Shown here piece by piece: positions 26,030 through 36,500 of a DNA stretch of 64,000 bases. The stretch comes from Lineolata rhizophorae (lineage: Eukaryota; Ascomycota; Dothideomycetes; Lineolatales; Lineolataceae). The notes beneath the pieces are model-generated. The model saw only the letters and a list, made by a program, of their open reading frames with translations. It ran no database searches and had not been told where the DNA came from. The position numbers and the translations under genes are program-made. The stretch is taken from the NCBI GenBank assembly GCA_010093515.1, contig MU001686.1:637787-701786 (forward strand), read 5' to 3'. The stretch's first letter is position 1, and the number at the start of each line of letters is the position of its first letter.

Positions 26030-27190
26030 GGGCGTTGGGTGGTGGGGGGTAGGGGAGGGAGTGGGGAAGGGGAATGGGTTTTCTTCCTCTTATTCTTTTT
26101 TTTTTTTTGGTTTTGTTTTGGACATAAAGCAAAAGTTTCCGCTGCGGGTGGGTGGGTGGGCTGGCGTGGCGGGTTTCTACAGGCCTTGTTTCTGTTTTCG
26201 TTTTTCCTCCCTACGCGTACATACGGACGTCGAGGATGTGCGCCTGAAAACGCTAGCGACGCAGTCAAAATGCATCTTTTTCGGTTGGGCGGGTCTGTGG
26301 GCTGTCTGGGCATTGTTGGCTGGTTGGGATGGGCGGGTGACTTGCTCTTTTCGGGTTTTAGTTGTGTTTTCGGTTTGCTCGTTATTTCTTTTTCTCCCTT
26401 CTTCTTTTACTTGTGAGTATTTTAGACATGATCTGGATGAGCATATAACAAAAAGTTGCTGTGGTGTTTCTATTGTTGGCTCATTTTTGGGTTCTGGCTA
26501 GGTGAGTGGGTGAGTGGAGCTGGCTTGAACGAACGGGTTTGTATAACTATAACTTGACGTGCTCTCATTTCGGTTCTGGGTGAAGGTTTGCACCTCACTT
26601 CAATGTATACTTATTGCAGCACCGATGACCTGCTGGGAATCATGGCCCCTATATAGAGGTAGCTGAACGCGCGGATTTTGTTGGCTGTTTGCTGCTTGGG
26701 AGAGAAATGTAGTACGTGCACTAGTTACAATTGAAAAGTTCGAGTGACTTTACGACAATTATTGAAGTAAGCAATTCCTTGAAGCATGGTTACTGGGTGC
26801 ACCCTTTTAGGCTGCTTCTCTGGTGTTCTGGCTTCTATAAGAGGTTAGCCTTGCTTTAGTCGGACGGCGAATATTCCTGTATGCATCGAACTGCAAGTTC
26901 ACGTCTCCTTAGATTACTGCAGATGCATTCCCATGTAGGTGCTCGAGCCTTGACATTTGATTTTACTGCGAAGCTTTATCCACCCGTCACTTTTGAAAGG
27001 TCCTGGTCACGTGATGCCTGAGCGGGTGTTGTTCCGTGGTCCTTAAATTAAGAACCCTTCTACTCAGCACTTCAAGAGACTCGACGTCGGCGAGACCAAG
27101 CGCCCATTTGATCCCTGCACACCTCGATGCAGGACCTTCAATAACACGCCCAGCTGAAGCTGCACGCCGGCCTCGCCTCGAATCTGCAAC
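26030..27190. other. 3' flank and promoter region
   Basis: After the ACT-domain stop the DNA is T/G-rich for about 450 bases, which fits a 3' UTR. The middle (26500-26950) is close to even in GC with no coding signal. The promoter of the small polyQ protein gene probably lies in the last 200 bases. No repeats of note were seen. Confidence 0.5.
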
Positions 27191-27972
27191 ATGCACGAAG
27201 AAGGTACGCCATCTCATCTCATTCTTTTGCCCCTCCTTCTAACCAACCGACCCCGCAACCCTATATAATGCCGCACGGCACCCCGACTCTCTGCAAAACA
27301 CTAACGACAAGCCGCAAAAAAACTTCAGAGCCCCACCCGCTGCTCGCGCAGCTTCCGCTCACCGTGTCCCCTTTCCTCGCCCTCCCCACCGCCACCACCC
27401 TACCCTACACATACAAGCAGCTGCCCTCGACACTACCGCCATCCTCGACGGGCGCCGGCGCCCCCTCCAGCGAGCCAGCCCACGCCCAATACCCCCAGCA
27501 ACAGCAACAACAGCAACAACAACAGCCGCAACACCAGCCACCGCCGCAGCCCCAACCCGCGGACCCGCGCCCCGCGCCGCCAAGCAAGACGCCCTACGTC
27601 ACGACGCCGGGCGGGCACGCGGCGCACCCGGACGACATCGCGGCGTCGTGCCGGGCGCTGGCGGCGCACCTGGCGCGTCTGCAGGCCGAGGCGCGCGCCG
27701 CCGTCGCGCGCTGGCAGGACGCGGTCCGCGCGCGCGACGTCGCCGAGAAGCGCCGCGTCGCGCCCGGGTGGCTGGATCGCGAGGAGAGGATGCTGGTGCC
27801 GGAGCGGAGGGGGGGGCCGGAGGGGGAGGGGGAGGGGGAGAGGGAGGGCGAGATGGTTGGGTTGGAAGGCGGGAGGGAGGTGGGGAGGGGGGGGGCGGAG
27901 GGAGGCGGTGAGGTCGTGAGGGATGAGGGGGAGGAGTTGGATAGGGCGTTTGGGGGGTTGGGCCTGAAGTAG
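27191..27972 (+). CDS. Small conserved fungal protein with polyQ tract, function unknown
   Basis: The preferred model has two exons: a 13-nt first exon (27191-27203) and 27329-27972, giving 218 residues that begin MHEEEPHPLLAQLPLTVSPF. The intron has donor GTACGC, a consensus branch point CACTAACGAC near 27299-27308 and acceptor TTCAG. An intronless alternative starts at ATG 27268 in the same frame, with a less plausible N-terminus (MPHGTPTLCKTL). Conserved-looking parts are the N-terminus through TATTLPYTYKQLP, a block TPGGHAAHPDDIAASCRALA leading into a helix (LAAHLARLQAEARAAVARWQ) and EKRRVAPGWLDREERML. A glutamine run coded by CAA/CAG (27498-27533) and a Gly/Glu-rich tail separate these blocks; the chain ends LDRAFGGLGLK. 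I recall related proteins in other Sordariomycetes without a known role. The helix suggests a coiled-coil partner protein, but this is a guess. Confidence 0.65.
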
Positions 27973-28496
27973 GGGATGCGGGGAGGGGGGAAAATGCATT
28001 GCCCTTTCTACGTGATACGGCTCAGCTTGGCTTGGCTCTTCGAGGTTTTACGGCGTTGGAGGCTTTCCTTCTAGTTTTGATATATGCGGAGTTGGCGTCC
28101 TTCCTGGCGGCCGAGAATGCATCGACCTGATCTTCGTACTTGATTTTAGGGTAGATACTAGTCGTAGACGAACCCGCCGCTGCTAGTCAGAGTAGAGGCT
28201 AGCTGCAGCGTGAGTTGCTTTCTAGGTCCTACGATGGTTCATTATAGAGGTACATTTATGGTGGCTAATAACCCCAGACGCGCATGACGGCTTACTCGAT
28301 TACGGGATCATGTCATCGACTACCTTCGCATTCAACTAACCCTGTACTCACCACGTCACGAAGCGCAGTTGCAATTTCACTCAAGGAAGGCTTCATTCGA
28401 ACTCATCGAAGCAGCGTCTTAAATAACCTATTGCTGCCGCGCGCAGTTCCGTTTCCGGGATCCTGCAGTCATCGGTCATCTCAGGAGCGGGCCTCG
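27973..28496. other. Intergenic region between convergent genes
   Basis: This 3' flank lies between the small polyQ protein gene (+) and WDR83/MORG1 (-). No gene, repeat or RNA was recognised. Composition is more even than in the exons. Confidence 0.5.
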
Positions 28497-29096
28497 TCAG
28501 GCTCCTCCAGCATCGCCCCACACGACCACATTTCCTGCATAGGCAGAAACAAAAGCTCATTAGCCACGTCCGACCCCAGAAGCAAGACCGTAACAAAAAT
28601 ATCAACACAAAGATGGAGAACAAGACTCACCATCACCACCGGCGCTCACCCATTCCCTCCTGGCCGGACAAAATGCCACGGCGCTAACCACACTCCTCTT
28701 GGCGCTCTTCCTGCCCGCCTCGTCGGCCGCCGCCCCCCTCTCTAACCCGCCCTCTGCGTGCCTCAGCACATACTTCGGCCTGGACCCATCCATGACGTCC
28801 CAGACGGCGACGACGCCGTTCTCGCTGCCGCTGAGGACGACGTTTTCGTCGCAGCCGAGCGCGGAGCGCACGCGGTACGAGGTGTTTTGGAAGAGGTGCG
28901 GGGAGTCGGAGGAGGTGGTGTAGGCTTGGAGGAGCTTGCCGGAGGCACGGTCGAGGAGGCGGAGGGTGGAGTCGAGCGAGGAGACGAGGAGGGACTCGGC
29001 GCGTTTGGTGGGGGTGAGGGAGGTCACTGGGTCTGTTTTGCGGGTTGGGGTTTAGTTGGGAGTGGAGACGGTTTGGAGGCCGAAGGGGTGGTATGG

Positions 29097-29168
<72 letters not shown>

Positions 29169-29929
29169 GGGGGGAGATGGAGGGACTCACGCCCAATGAC
29201 ATCCACCGTCAACTCCCCCATGCGCACATCGTAAGTCCGCACCCGCCCATCCACGCTCGCCGCCACAATGTCCGCGCCCACCACCCTCACCGCCGACACC
29301 GAGTCCCTCGCCTCGCCCAGACACATCATCTCCCGGCCGCCCTGGGCCCGCACGTCCCAGAGCCGCACCGTGCCATCGTAGCTGCCCGACACGAGCACGC
29401 CGTCCCCCTCGCCGCCGAACGCGCACGCGTTGACCCGCGCCGCGTGGCCCCGGAAGCGCCGCAAGGTGGCGCCCGACGCGACGTCCCAGAGGAGGACGGC
29501 GCGGTCGCCGCCCACGGAGGCGAAGCGCGCGTTGTCGGCGGAGACGGACAGGTCGAGCACGTCGTAGCCGTGCGCCGAGTAGGTCTGGATCAGGGCGGAG
29601 GAGGTGGAGGCGCGGGCCGGGTTGAAGAGGCGGATCGTGCGGTCCGAGGAGCCGGTCAGGAGCTGTGTTGTGGCGGGTAGGTTCGGGTCAGCGAGACAGA
29701 ACGTGGTTTGGACTGGGCCGGGAAACGTACATATTGCGCCAGGCCGGCGCTGTAGGTCACGGCGTGGACGGAGCCTGGGTGTTCCTCATCGTCGCTGTTT
29801 TAGAGAAGCAATGTCTTGAAGATGGTGCCCGGGGCAGTGGGCTTGGTGGGTCGGGCGAGGGCGCGGCTCACCGTTGTGGCCCGTCAGGACGCCGAGGCGG
29901 TCCCGCGGGAAGTCTTCTTGTGTCGCCAT
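28497..29929 (-). CDS. WD40 scaffold protein, WDR83/MORG1 orthologue
   Basis: Five exons on the minus strand (29929-29872, 29774-29731, 29662-29191, 29032-28631, 28534-28497) encode 337 residues, and all phases close. The translation follows the WDR83 (MAPK organizer 1) pattern closely: DRLGVLTGHNGGSVHAVTYS, then LLTGSSDRTIRLFNP, YSAHGYDVLDLSVSADNARF, GGDRAVLLWDVASG, SGSYDGTVRLWDV, ASVDGRVRTYDVRMGELTVD, VSSLDSTLRLLDRASGKLL, LSGSENGVVAVWDV and the last strand GGDGNVVVWG. Seven WD repeats make one propeller of the usual family length. In animals the protein scaffolds ERK signalling and is also found in spliceosomes; either role is possible here. Intron 3 (29190-29033) contains 65 bases of CT repeat on the sense strand. 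The gene is divergent from the Crb2-like gene, with about 600 bases between start codons. Confidence 0.9.
29101..29165. repeat. (GA)32 microsatellite inside a MORG1 intron
   Basis: An uninterrupted GA dinucleotide run of 65 bases, read as CT on the transcribed sense strand of WDR83/MORG1. It fills about 40 percent of intron 3. It is probably highly variable in length between strains. Confidence 0.95.
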
Positions 29930-30528
29930 GACGATGGAGACTTATGATGAGTATTACGACGACGACGATGACGGCGGAGCGGCGGAGGGCGAGAGCAACG
30001 GCACGAACGCTGACCGACGTCTCCCTCGCTACGTCATGCAGGCCTGGTGTGTGCGGTCGCGCGCGAGTGTTTTGAGCGTCGCTGACTCTGGCGACAAATC
30101 CGGAGGCGGTGGCTGCTGAGCATATGTAGTGGCATGGACATTGTTTGGGTGGTGGTGATGGTGTAGGGGGAAGCGCTTGGTACCTGCAAGGTGCGGAAGG
30201 CTGATGGGAGCCGAGGATATTGGCGGAGGGTTGGTCGGGAGCATTGCAACAAGAATGCACCCAGCATGCACCGCATGTAGAGCATCATCTCTCTAACAAT
30301 TAGAATGGTAGCTAATTCTATCATCCAGTTGATCTCCAAAGCAACAAAAAAAGCCTACAGATTCCAGCCCAAAACTTTACGAAGAAATAAATATTACATA
30401 CAGGATGCGCTGTCCACCACACAGCACGCTGTCACGTGCCCACGTGCAGCCGCGGCCTGCTAAACGGGTGCCCAAGCGAGAGGCCTCACGGTCCCTCACC
30501 TCCGCACTGTGGCACTGCACACACGCCA
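29930..30528. promoter_or_regulatory. Shared divergent promoter region (MORG1 / Crb2-like)
   Basis: About 600 bases separate the two start codons. The Crb2-side half has ACGTGCCCACGTG-like G-box elements near 30433-30447 (CACGTGCCCACGTG). No TATA box is clear on either side. If the Crb2-like protein starts at the later ATG (31063), the region between 30529 and that ATG would be leader. Confidence 0.45.
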
Positions 30529-33500
30529 ATGGCTGCCGCGTCGCAAGAGGACAGCCTGAGCCCGCGCATCCGGCAGCACCGGACGGTTCCCGGCCGGGGC
30601 ACGGGGTGTGATAGTGGCGTCGAGGCGCCGGGGAACCGGGATGCGGCGGTGAAGACCGCGCGCCATGACTCGCGGACCGCGGCACAGCACGAGCAACACC
30701 CGCACCGCGAATCTTGCTCCGGAGTCGCCACCGACGCAGAGATAACTCAGCTGGATGTGACCGACGAGATAAACGGGGCAAACGGGACAAACTCTCGTCT
30801 CGACAAAACTTCTTCGCGTGCCGCAAACCACGCGTCGTTGCGCCGACCGCCACCACCGCGCGACGACGGCGCCAACGACGACGATAACCGCCTCCAAGGC
30901 CGTCCGCCTCGGCGACGCGTCCCCCCGCGCCCGACGAGATGCGCCACCGCTGTCTCTGAGCCCGATCCGACTACTCTCCCCATCTCCCGCTTCGGACCCC
31001 ACGTCAACTCGACGCCCAACAATCGCGACGCCCACGCCCGCCTGGTCTCGCCGCCGCTCAGGATGACGCAAACGTTCGGTGGCTTCCCCGGCGGGGACAC
31101 GCAGCCCATGGACTCCCAGATCTACCGGGACTACACGGATGCGGCGAACGGGACCAGGGGTGGACTGGACACGTCGCAGTTTGACGATGGAGAAGGGGAG
31201 GCGGACACTGGACATCTGCATGATGGGGACGAGGAAGAAGAGGATGGACATGAGGAAGAGGAGGAGCGGTTTGGACTCCTGCAACATCAACAAGATCACC
31301 ATCACGGAAAATTGGGACAGTCAATCTTGCAGGAAGAACTAGACCTAGTCGGGCAGCCTCCCGACCAACCAAGTACTGGCGGCGCGGACGACGACAACGA
31401 CGCAATGAGCATTACCGACGCCGACAACGACGTCCCTCCCCGCGACACGTCCCCGCTCCTCCTCCGCTCGCCCACCCCCTCTTCCGCCCACACCCACACC
31501 CAGCAACGCCAACCACCCATGACGCCCGCCCCAGCCGTCCGCACTACCACCAAGCGCACTCGCGCCGGCCACCCCGTCATCCACCCGAGCTCCACTCCAG
31601 CGCCGCCCCGCACCATCGCCACCACCACGGCTACCGCGACCAAGACGCCCGGTTCCGCCGGCACAACCGCCGCTTTGGGCGCCATGTTCGCCGCGTACAA
31701 CGCGGGCGCGGGCGCGGGCGCGCCGGCCATACCGCTCGCGCAACTGTTCCAGGGAACGCAGGCGGGGATGTCGTCGCCGGCGGGGCCGGGGGCGGCGGCG
31801 GCTGCCGCCGCCGCCCAGGGCCAGCAGGAGGACCAGTTGAGGTCGGACCCGGTTTTTGCGCGGCCGTCGCCAGTGTTTCCTCCTAGTGCGGGCAAGGAGG
31901 GAGGAGGAGGCTGGTCGTCGCCGCTGTTCTTGAGGGCCCAGGAAGGGACAAAGGCTGGGGTGCAGACGTCGCCGACTAGCGATAAGACGGGGGGGGAAAC
32001 GGGACGCGGAGCTAGGAGACCGATTGTGCTGAGCGATGCGACGACGGCGACGCCGGCGGCGCGAGGGAGCGCAGCAGCGCGCGTGCCGTCGACGTCGGAG
32101 CCGTGGGGTTGGTCTCGCGCAGCGGAGACGGAGCGGGAGCGGCGGATCGCCGAGCGTCGCGAGCTGGCGAGGCTGCCCTTGGAGGAGGATGCGCAGGACA
32201 TGGACTACTTGGAAGAACATGAGATAGAAGAGCGCCTCCAGCGGAGCAGGGAGTTCCAGGAGAAGATCATGTACACCTCTGTGGGCGTGACGCCCCCACG
32301 TAGGAAGGGGAAGGAGAGCAGCAGGCGGGCCCCTAGGTACGGAGGTAGGAGGAACCCGGAGGAGGAGGCGGAGGGGCCGGATGACGAGGCGGAATCGGCG
32401 GAGGAGCGCGAGCGAAGAAGGGCGGAAATCCATGGCAGGATCATCAACTGTCCTCTGCCTAGGGCCCTGCGCATGCTGCCGAGCAAGGTCATCGGAAACG
32501 ATAGAAGCGTGTCCGCTTCGGCGCGGCGCCATCATGAACATGATCGCCGTCCTGTCATGAGTCCGTCGCCGGCTCGCCGGAAGAAAGCTTCGGAGTCGCG
32601 ACACCAGCACGTCGACTCGGAAGAGGAGGATGACGTCCAGGTGGTAACCTCCTCGGCCGAGGACCGCCTCTTTGACGCCTTCGTCAAGTCGCCCAGCGTG
32701 CCGGTCTTGGGCGCCGGCTCCCAGGCCGTCGCCGCTGCGGTCGAGGTGCCAGATACGTTGTCGCGGAATGAGACCGTCGGCGGCGCTCGAGGGTGCGAAA
32801 GCTCGCCAATCAAGAACAAAGGGAACGGGCAGGCCCGGAGGTTCTTTGGGAATGAAGCCGGCACTGGTAGGACCAGGAGGAGGACAAGGAATGACCCGGA
32901 CGGGACACCCTCGTCCTTGCCGTCCGAGGACGAGGAGCCACATGACCGCGAGGCTTCCCCTTGCCAGGCGTCCGACTCGCAGACCAGCGCCATCACGGAC
33001 TCGCAGGGCGACGCCGTGCCTACAGCCACTGCTGCCGACGACGCCGAAATAGACCAACCATCCTTAATCCCAGCGTCCTCCAACGAACAAAGCGGCAATT
33101 TGACGGCGCCGCCGTGCCCAAGCCAGCAAAAGCGCCCTTACACCGCCACCCCTGCCGCCGCTGCTATCGCCAGCAGCAACAACGACAAGCCTTCCTCCTT
33201 GGCCTCGCGCTTCGACGTGATGCGCAGTAGCCCGCCGACACTGTCGCCGCACCTGCTTCGCCGGCATGTCCGCGGTGGTAGCCGCGTTTTAACGGCGTCC
33301 GCGGCTGCCGCCGTTGCCGTCATCCCCGACTCGGAGGAAGATTTGGAGATGTCGTTGCGCACGAGCGGTGACGGGGAGGGCTCGAATCCGCGCGAAGGGC
33401 GCACGGGGAGCGGCTTGAATGCCCCGCTGGCGGACCATGAGGCTGAAGCTGCTGATGGTGGTGGCGGCGCGTCTCGCGGGCAGGACCACCCGGACTCGTC

Positions 33501-36500
33501 GATCCGGAGCAATGGGGATGGGGAGAGGAGCTCGGTCGGCAAACGGCAAGGGCATTCGCATAGCACGGGCGCTGGGACCGGTACCGGGTCGCGCTTCGAC
33601 ACGGCGGGGACGCACCAGACGGCGTCAGAGGCAGAGCGGGAGACCAAGCACGACAGAAGCGGGAGCAGGCACGGCGAAGATGATGACGACGAAGACATCA
33701 ACCCCCACCCGTCCAAGCGTGCGCGCCTAACGACCGTCAGTCCCGCGAAGCCCCACCACGCCTCGCAGCAGCCGCCCTTCCGCCAGGACAGTAGCCTCAA
33801 AGGCTTTGCCGAGATCGCGGCGGGGTCCGACTCGCAGCCGGCCGTCGCGGACCTGGTCGACGACAGCATGCTCAACCTCGTGACGAGCGAAGAGAGGGAC
33901 TTTTTGGCGGTGACGTCGAGTTCGGCCCCGCGCGGAGCGGGGTTTGGGCGTAGAGGGAAGGGGAGGGCGAGGGTGAGGGCGTATGGGGGCAGGAGGGAGA
34001 GGAGTAAAGGTTGGGAGACGAAGGCGGGTCCAATAAGACTGCATGCGCCGAACACGCCGGATGTGTCGGCATCGCGGGCAAAGGACGCGGATGAGGATGT
34101 GGAGATGCATGAAGCAGACGATCAGAACCCAGTTAGTGAGGTGCCAAATGAACCACCCGGCGAGGCCGTGGAAGATGCGAATCGATCCGAGGAGGGCGAA
34201 CCGCCAACACCGCGCGCGCCGGCCGAGAGGAAAGGGACGAGGGCTTTGATTCAGAGTAGAGCAGCTCCTCAGAAACAGGGCCAGCTTGTACGTCCTAGGC
34301 GGGTTTTTGCTAGAAAGTCCGCTGCCCTGCCGATCGAACAGAAAGATAGGGAGGCGTCGCCCGAGCCGCGGCGCGCGGAGAGCCGCAGGAATGTGGAACA
34401 GTATGGTGGCAGGAAGGAACGAAGCAGGGAACCGCTTGCGCCGGTCCAGATATCACCTACTGGGGCGCCTACTACGTCGAACAGCGGCGGGCAAATTGCG
34501 GAAGCTCGTGAACAGACGGCGGATGCGAACGAGCTGGGTGACTCTTCCGAGCGTGGAGCAAATCGACGCGAGGATGACCCGGCGGCACACCAGGGCAGAG
34601 AGCAGTCTGTAGAGGGAGACTATAGGAACGAGTCGAGCACGGTAAAGACTGGCAAGCTTGTCCGGCCTTCACGGAAGTCTAGGAAAAAGGGAAAAGGGCC
34701 GTTTTGGCAGCCTACTGAGACCCAGGGAACGTTTTCTCTGCCGCGGGGTGAGCCAATGGATGTGGACACGAAGGACGGTCCGGACGATGGGGCAGTGCCT
34801 CTGAAAACGAAGTCTCGGTCCCCTGAAAAGAGTCGGAAGAACGCACAGCCGCTGGAGGACGCTCGAGAACGCGCAGTTCAAGAACAGCAACTGAAACCTG
34901 CGGGGAATCGTGGGGAAGAGCTGGATGAGGAGCCGACGATTTCGAACAAAGCAGACGCTCCCAAGCCGGAGGAAGATGGCTCTGAGCCGCCTAGCAGACC
35001 TGGTAGGAAACACCAGCAGCAGAGATCCAGGAGGGCGTCGTCCAGGAGTAAGCTCTCTTCGGATCGTGAGAATCACCGCGCTCCTGGGGTCGCCGAGACG
35101 TCGCTTCAGCGCAGGCCAGAGGAGCATGGAGCGGCAAACCGACCGTCGGAGCCTGTGAGACCGTCGCCGTTGCGGCACGTTGAGATGCCTGGCTCGAGAC
35201 GCAATTCTCCTGGTGGAGCTGACCCAGGCGCGGAATCGGACGGACAATCTGCAGTCGTTCCCACTCGGGTCTTTGCGCTCTTTCGTGGAGGCAGCAACAA
35301 TTCGTACTACCCCGCGACGTGGCTCAACGCCACGGATTCGAGCACGTACCGGGTGCGCTTCGACGACGGGACTGTCAGCCTGCTAGACAACAGGAACGTG
35401 TGCCGTCTAGAGTTGAGGAATGGCGATGTCGTTAAGGTCGACTTGCCCAAGATGCGGACGAGCATGCACATTGTGAAGGGCTTCAAGGACAAGGAAGATG
35501 AGGACGAGACGGAGATCAATGAGGATTTGTTTCCTATGACTGACATCTACGGTCACAACACGGTCGTTCTACAGCCAAAGCCGAGGGTGAACCGAGAAGG
35601 CGCCCAAGGGCGTCAAGCTGAGGGATTAAACAATACCGTGGAGGTGCCGGTGTCAAGCATCTACGTTACAAACAGCATGCGGTCTCACTTCTTTGGACGC
35701 TCCTTCACCTGCCCCAGTGCGGGAACCAAGCGAAACCCGCTCGCTCTACCTTCGACTCCCGGCACTCCTGGCTCTCGTTCGCGCCGCGCGGCCAACACCA
35801 GCCACTTGCACCCGGCGGCCACTAAGCCGGCAACCAGCAAGGTGACGCCATCTGCGGCACCGAGCAGCAGGAGCGGAGGAACAGGTCTTTTCCGCAAAAT
35901 GGCGTTCGTAGCGACGTTCACGGACTCGGACGACCGCACGCGCGTCTCGCGGTTGATCGTCGAACACGGCGGCACGCTCCTTGAACGAGGGTTCGACCAG
36001 CTCTTCAACGTGCCGGGTGATACGGTCAGAGATGAGGACAGCGACGAGGATGACGATAAGCAAGACTGGGCCTCCAGTGAGAACGAGGACGAAGACGAGG
36101 GCTCTATCGCCGAAGTAACCACTCCAAGCCGCAACCGTCAGGCCCGCCCCAGCGGATCCCGAGCCACGCGGTCCCCTTCTTCATCGAGGGCTCCCTCTTC
36201 GTCGTCCTCGTCCTCGTCCTCGTCTGCCTCCTCTCCCACGGCGTCCGGCTTCAGCCTCACGCCTTTCGCCCGCACCCTCGGCTTCACCTGCCTCATCGCC
36301 AACAAGCACAGCCGCACCCGCAAGTACCTCCAGGCGCTCGCGCTCGGCCTACCTTGCCTCGCCGCCCGTTGGGTCGACGACTGTGTCTCCCGCCGCCGCC
36401 TCCTGCCCTGCGAGTGCTACCTGCTGCCGGCGGGCGAGTCGGCCTTCCTGCACGGCGCCGTGCGCAGCAGCTGCGTGCCCGCGCCGGGGCTGCTGCCGCC

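Noticed and set aside
27261-27268. TATATAA before an ATG, as a promoter for the small polyQ protein
   Set aside because: It lies in the predicted intron only a few bases before that ATG, too close to act as a normal TATA box; kept only as part of the alternative-start finding.
31345-33057. 570-codon minus-strand frame inside the Crb2-like gene
   Set aside because: Low-complexity Arg-rich shadow; no family resemblance and no splice or start context.
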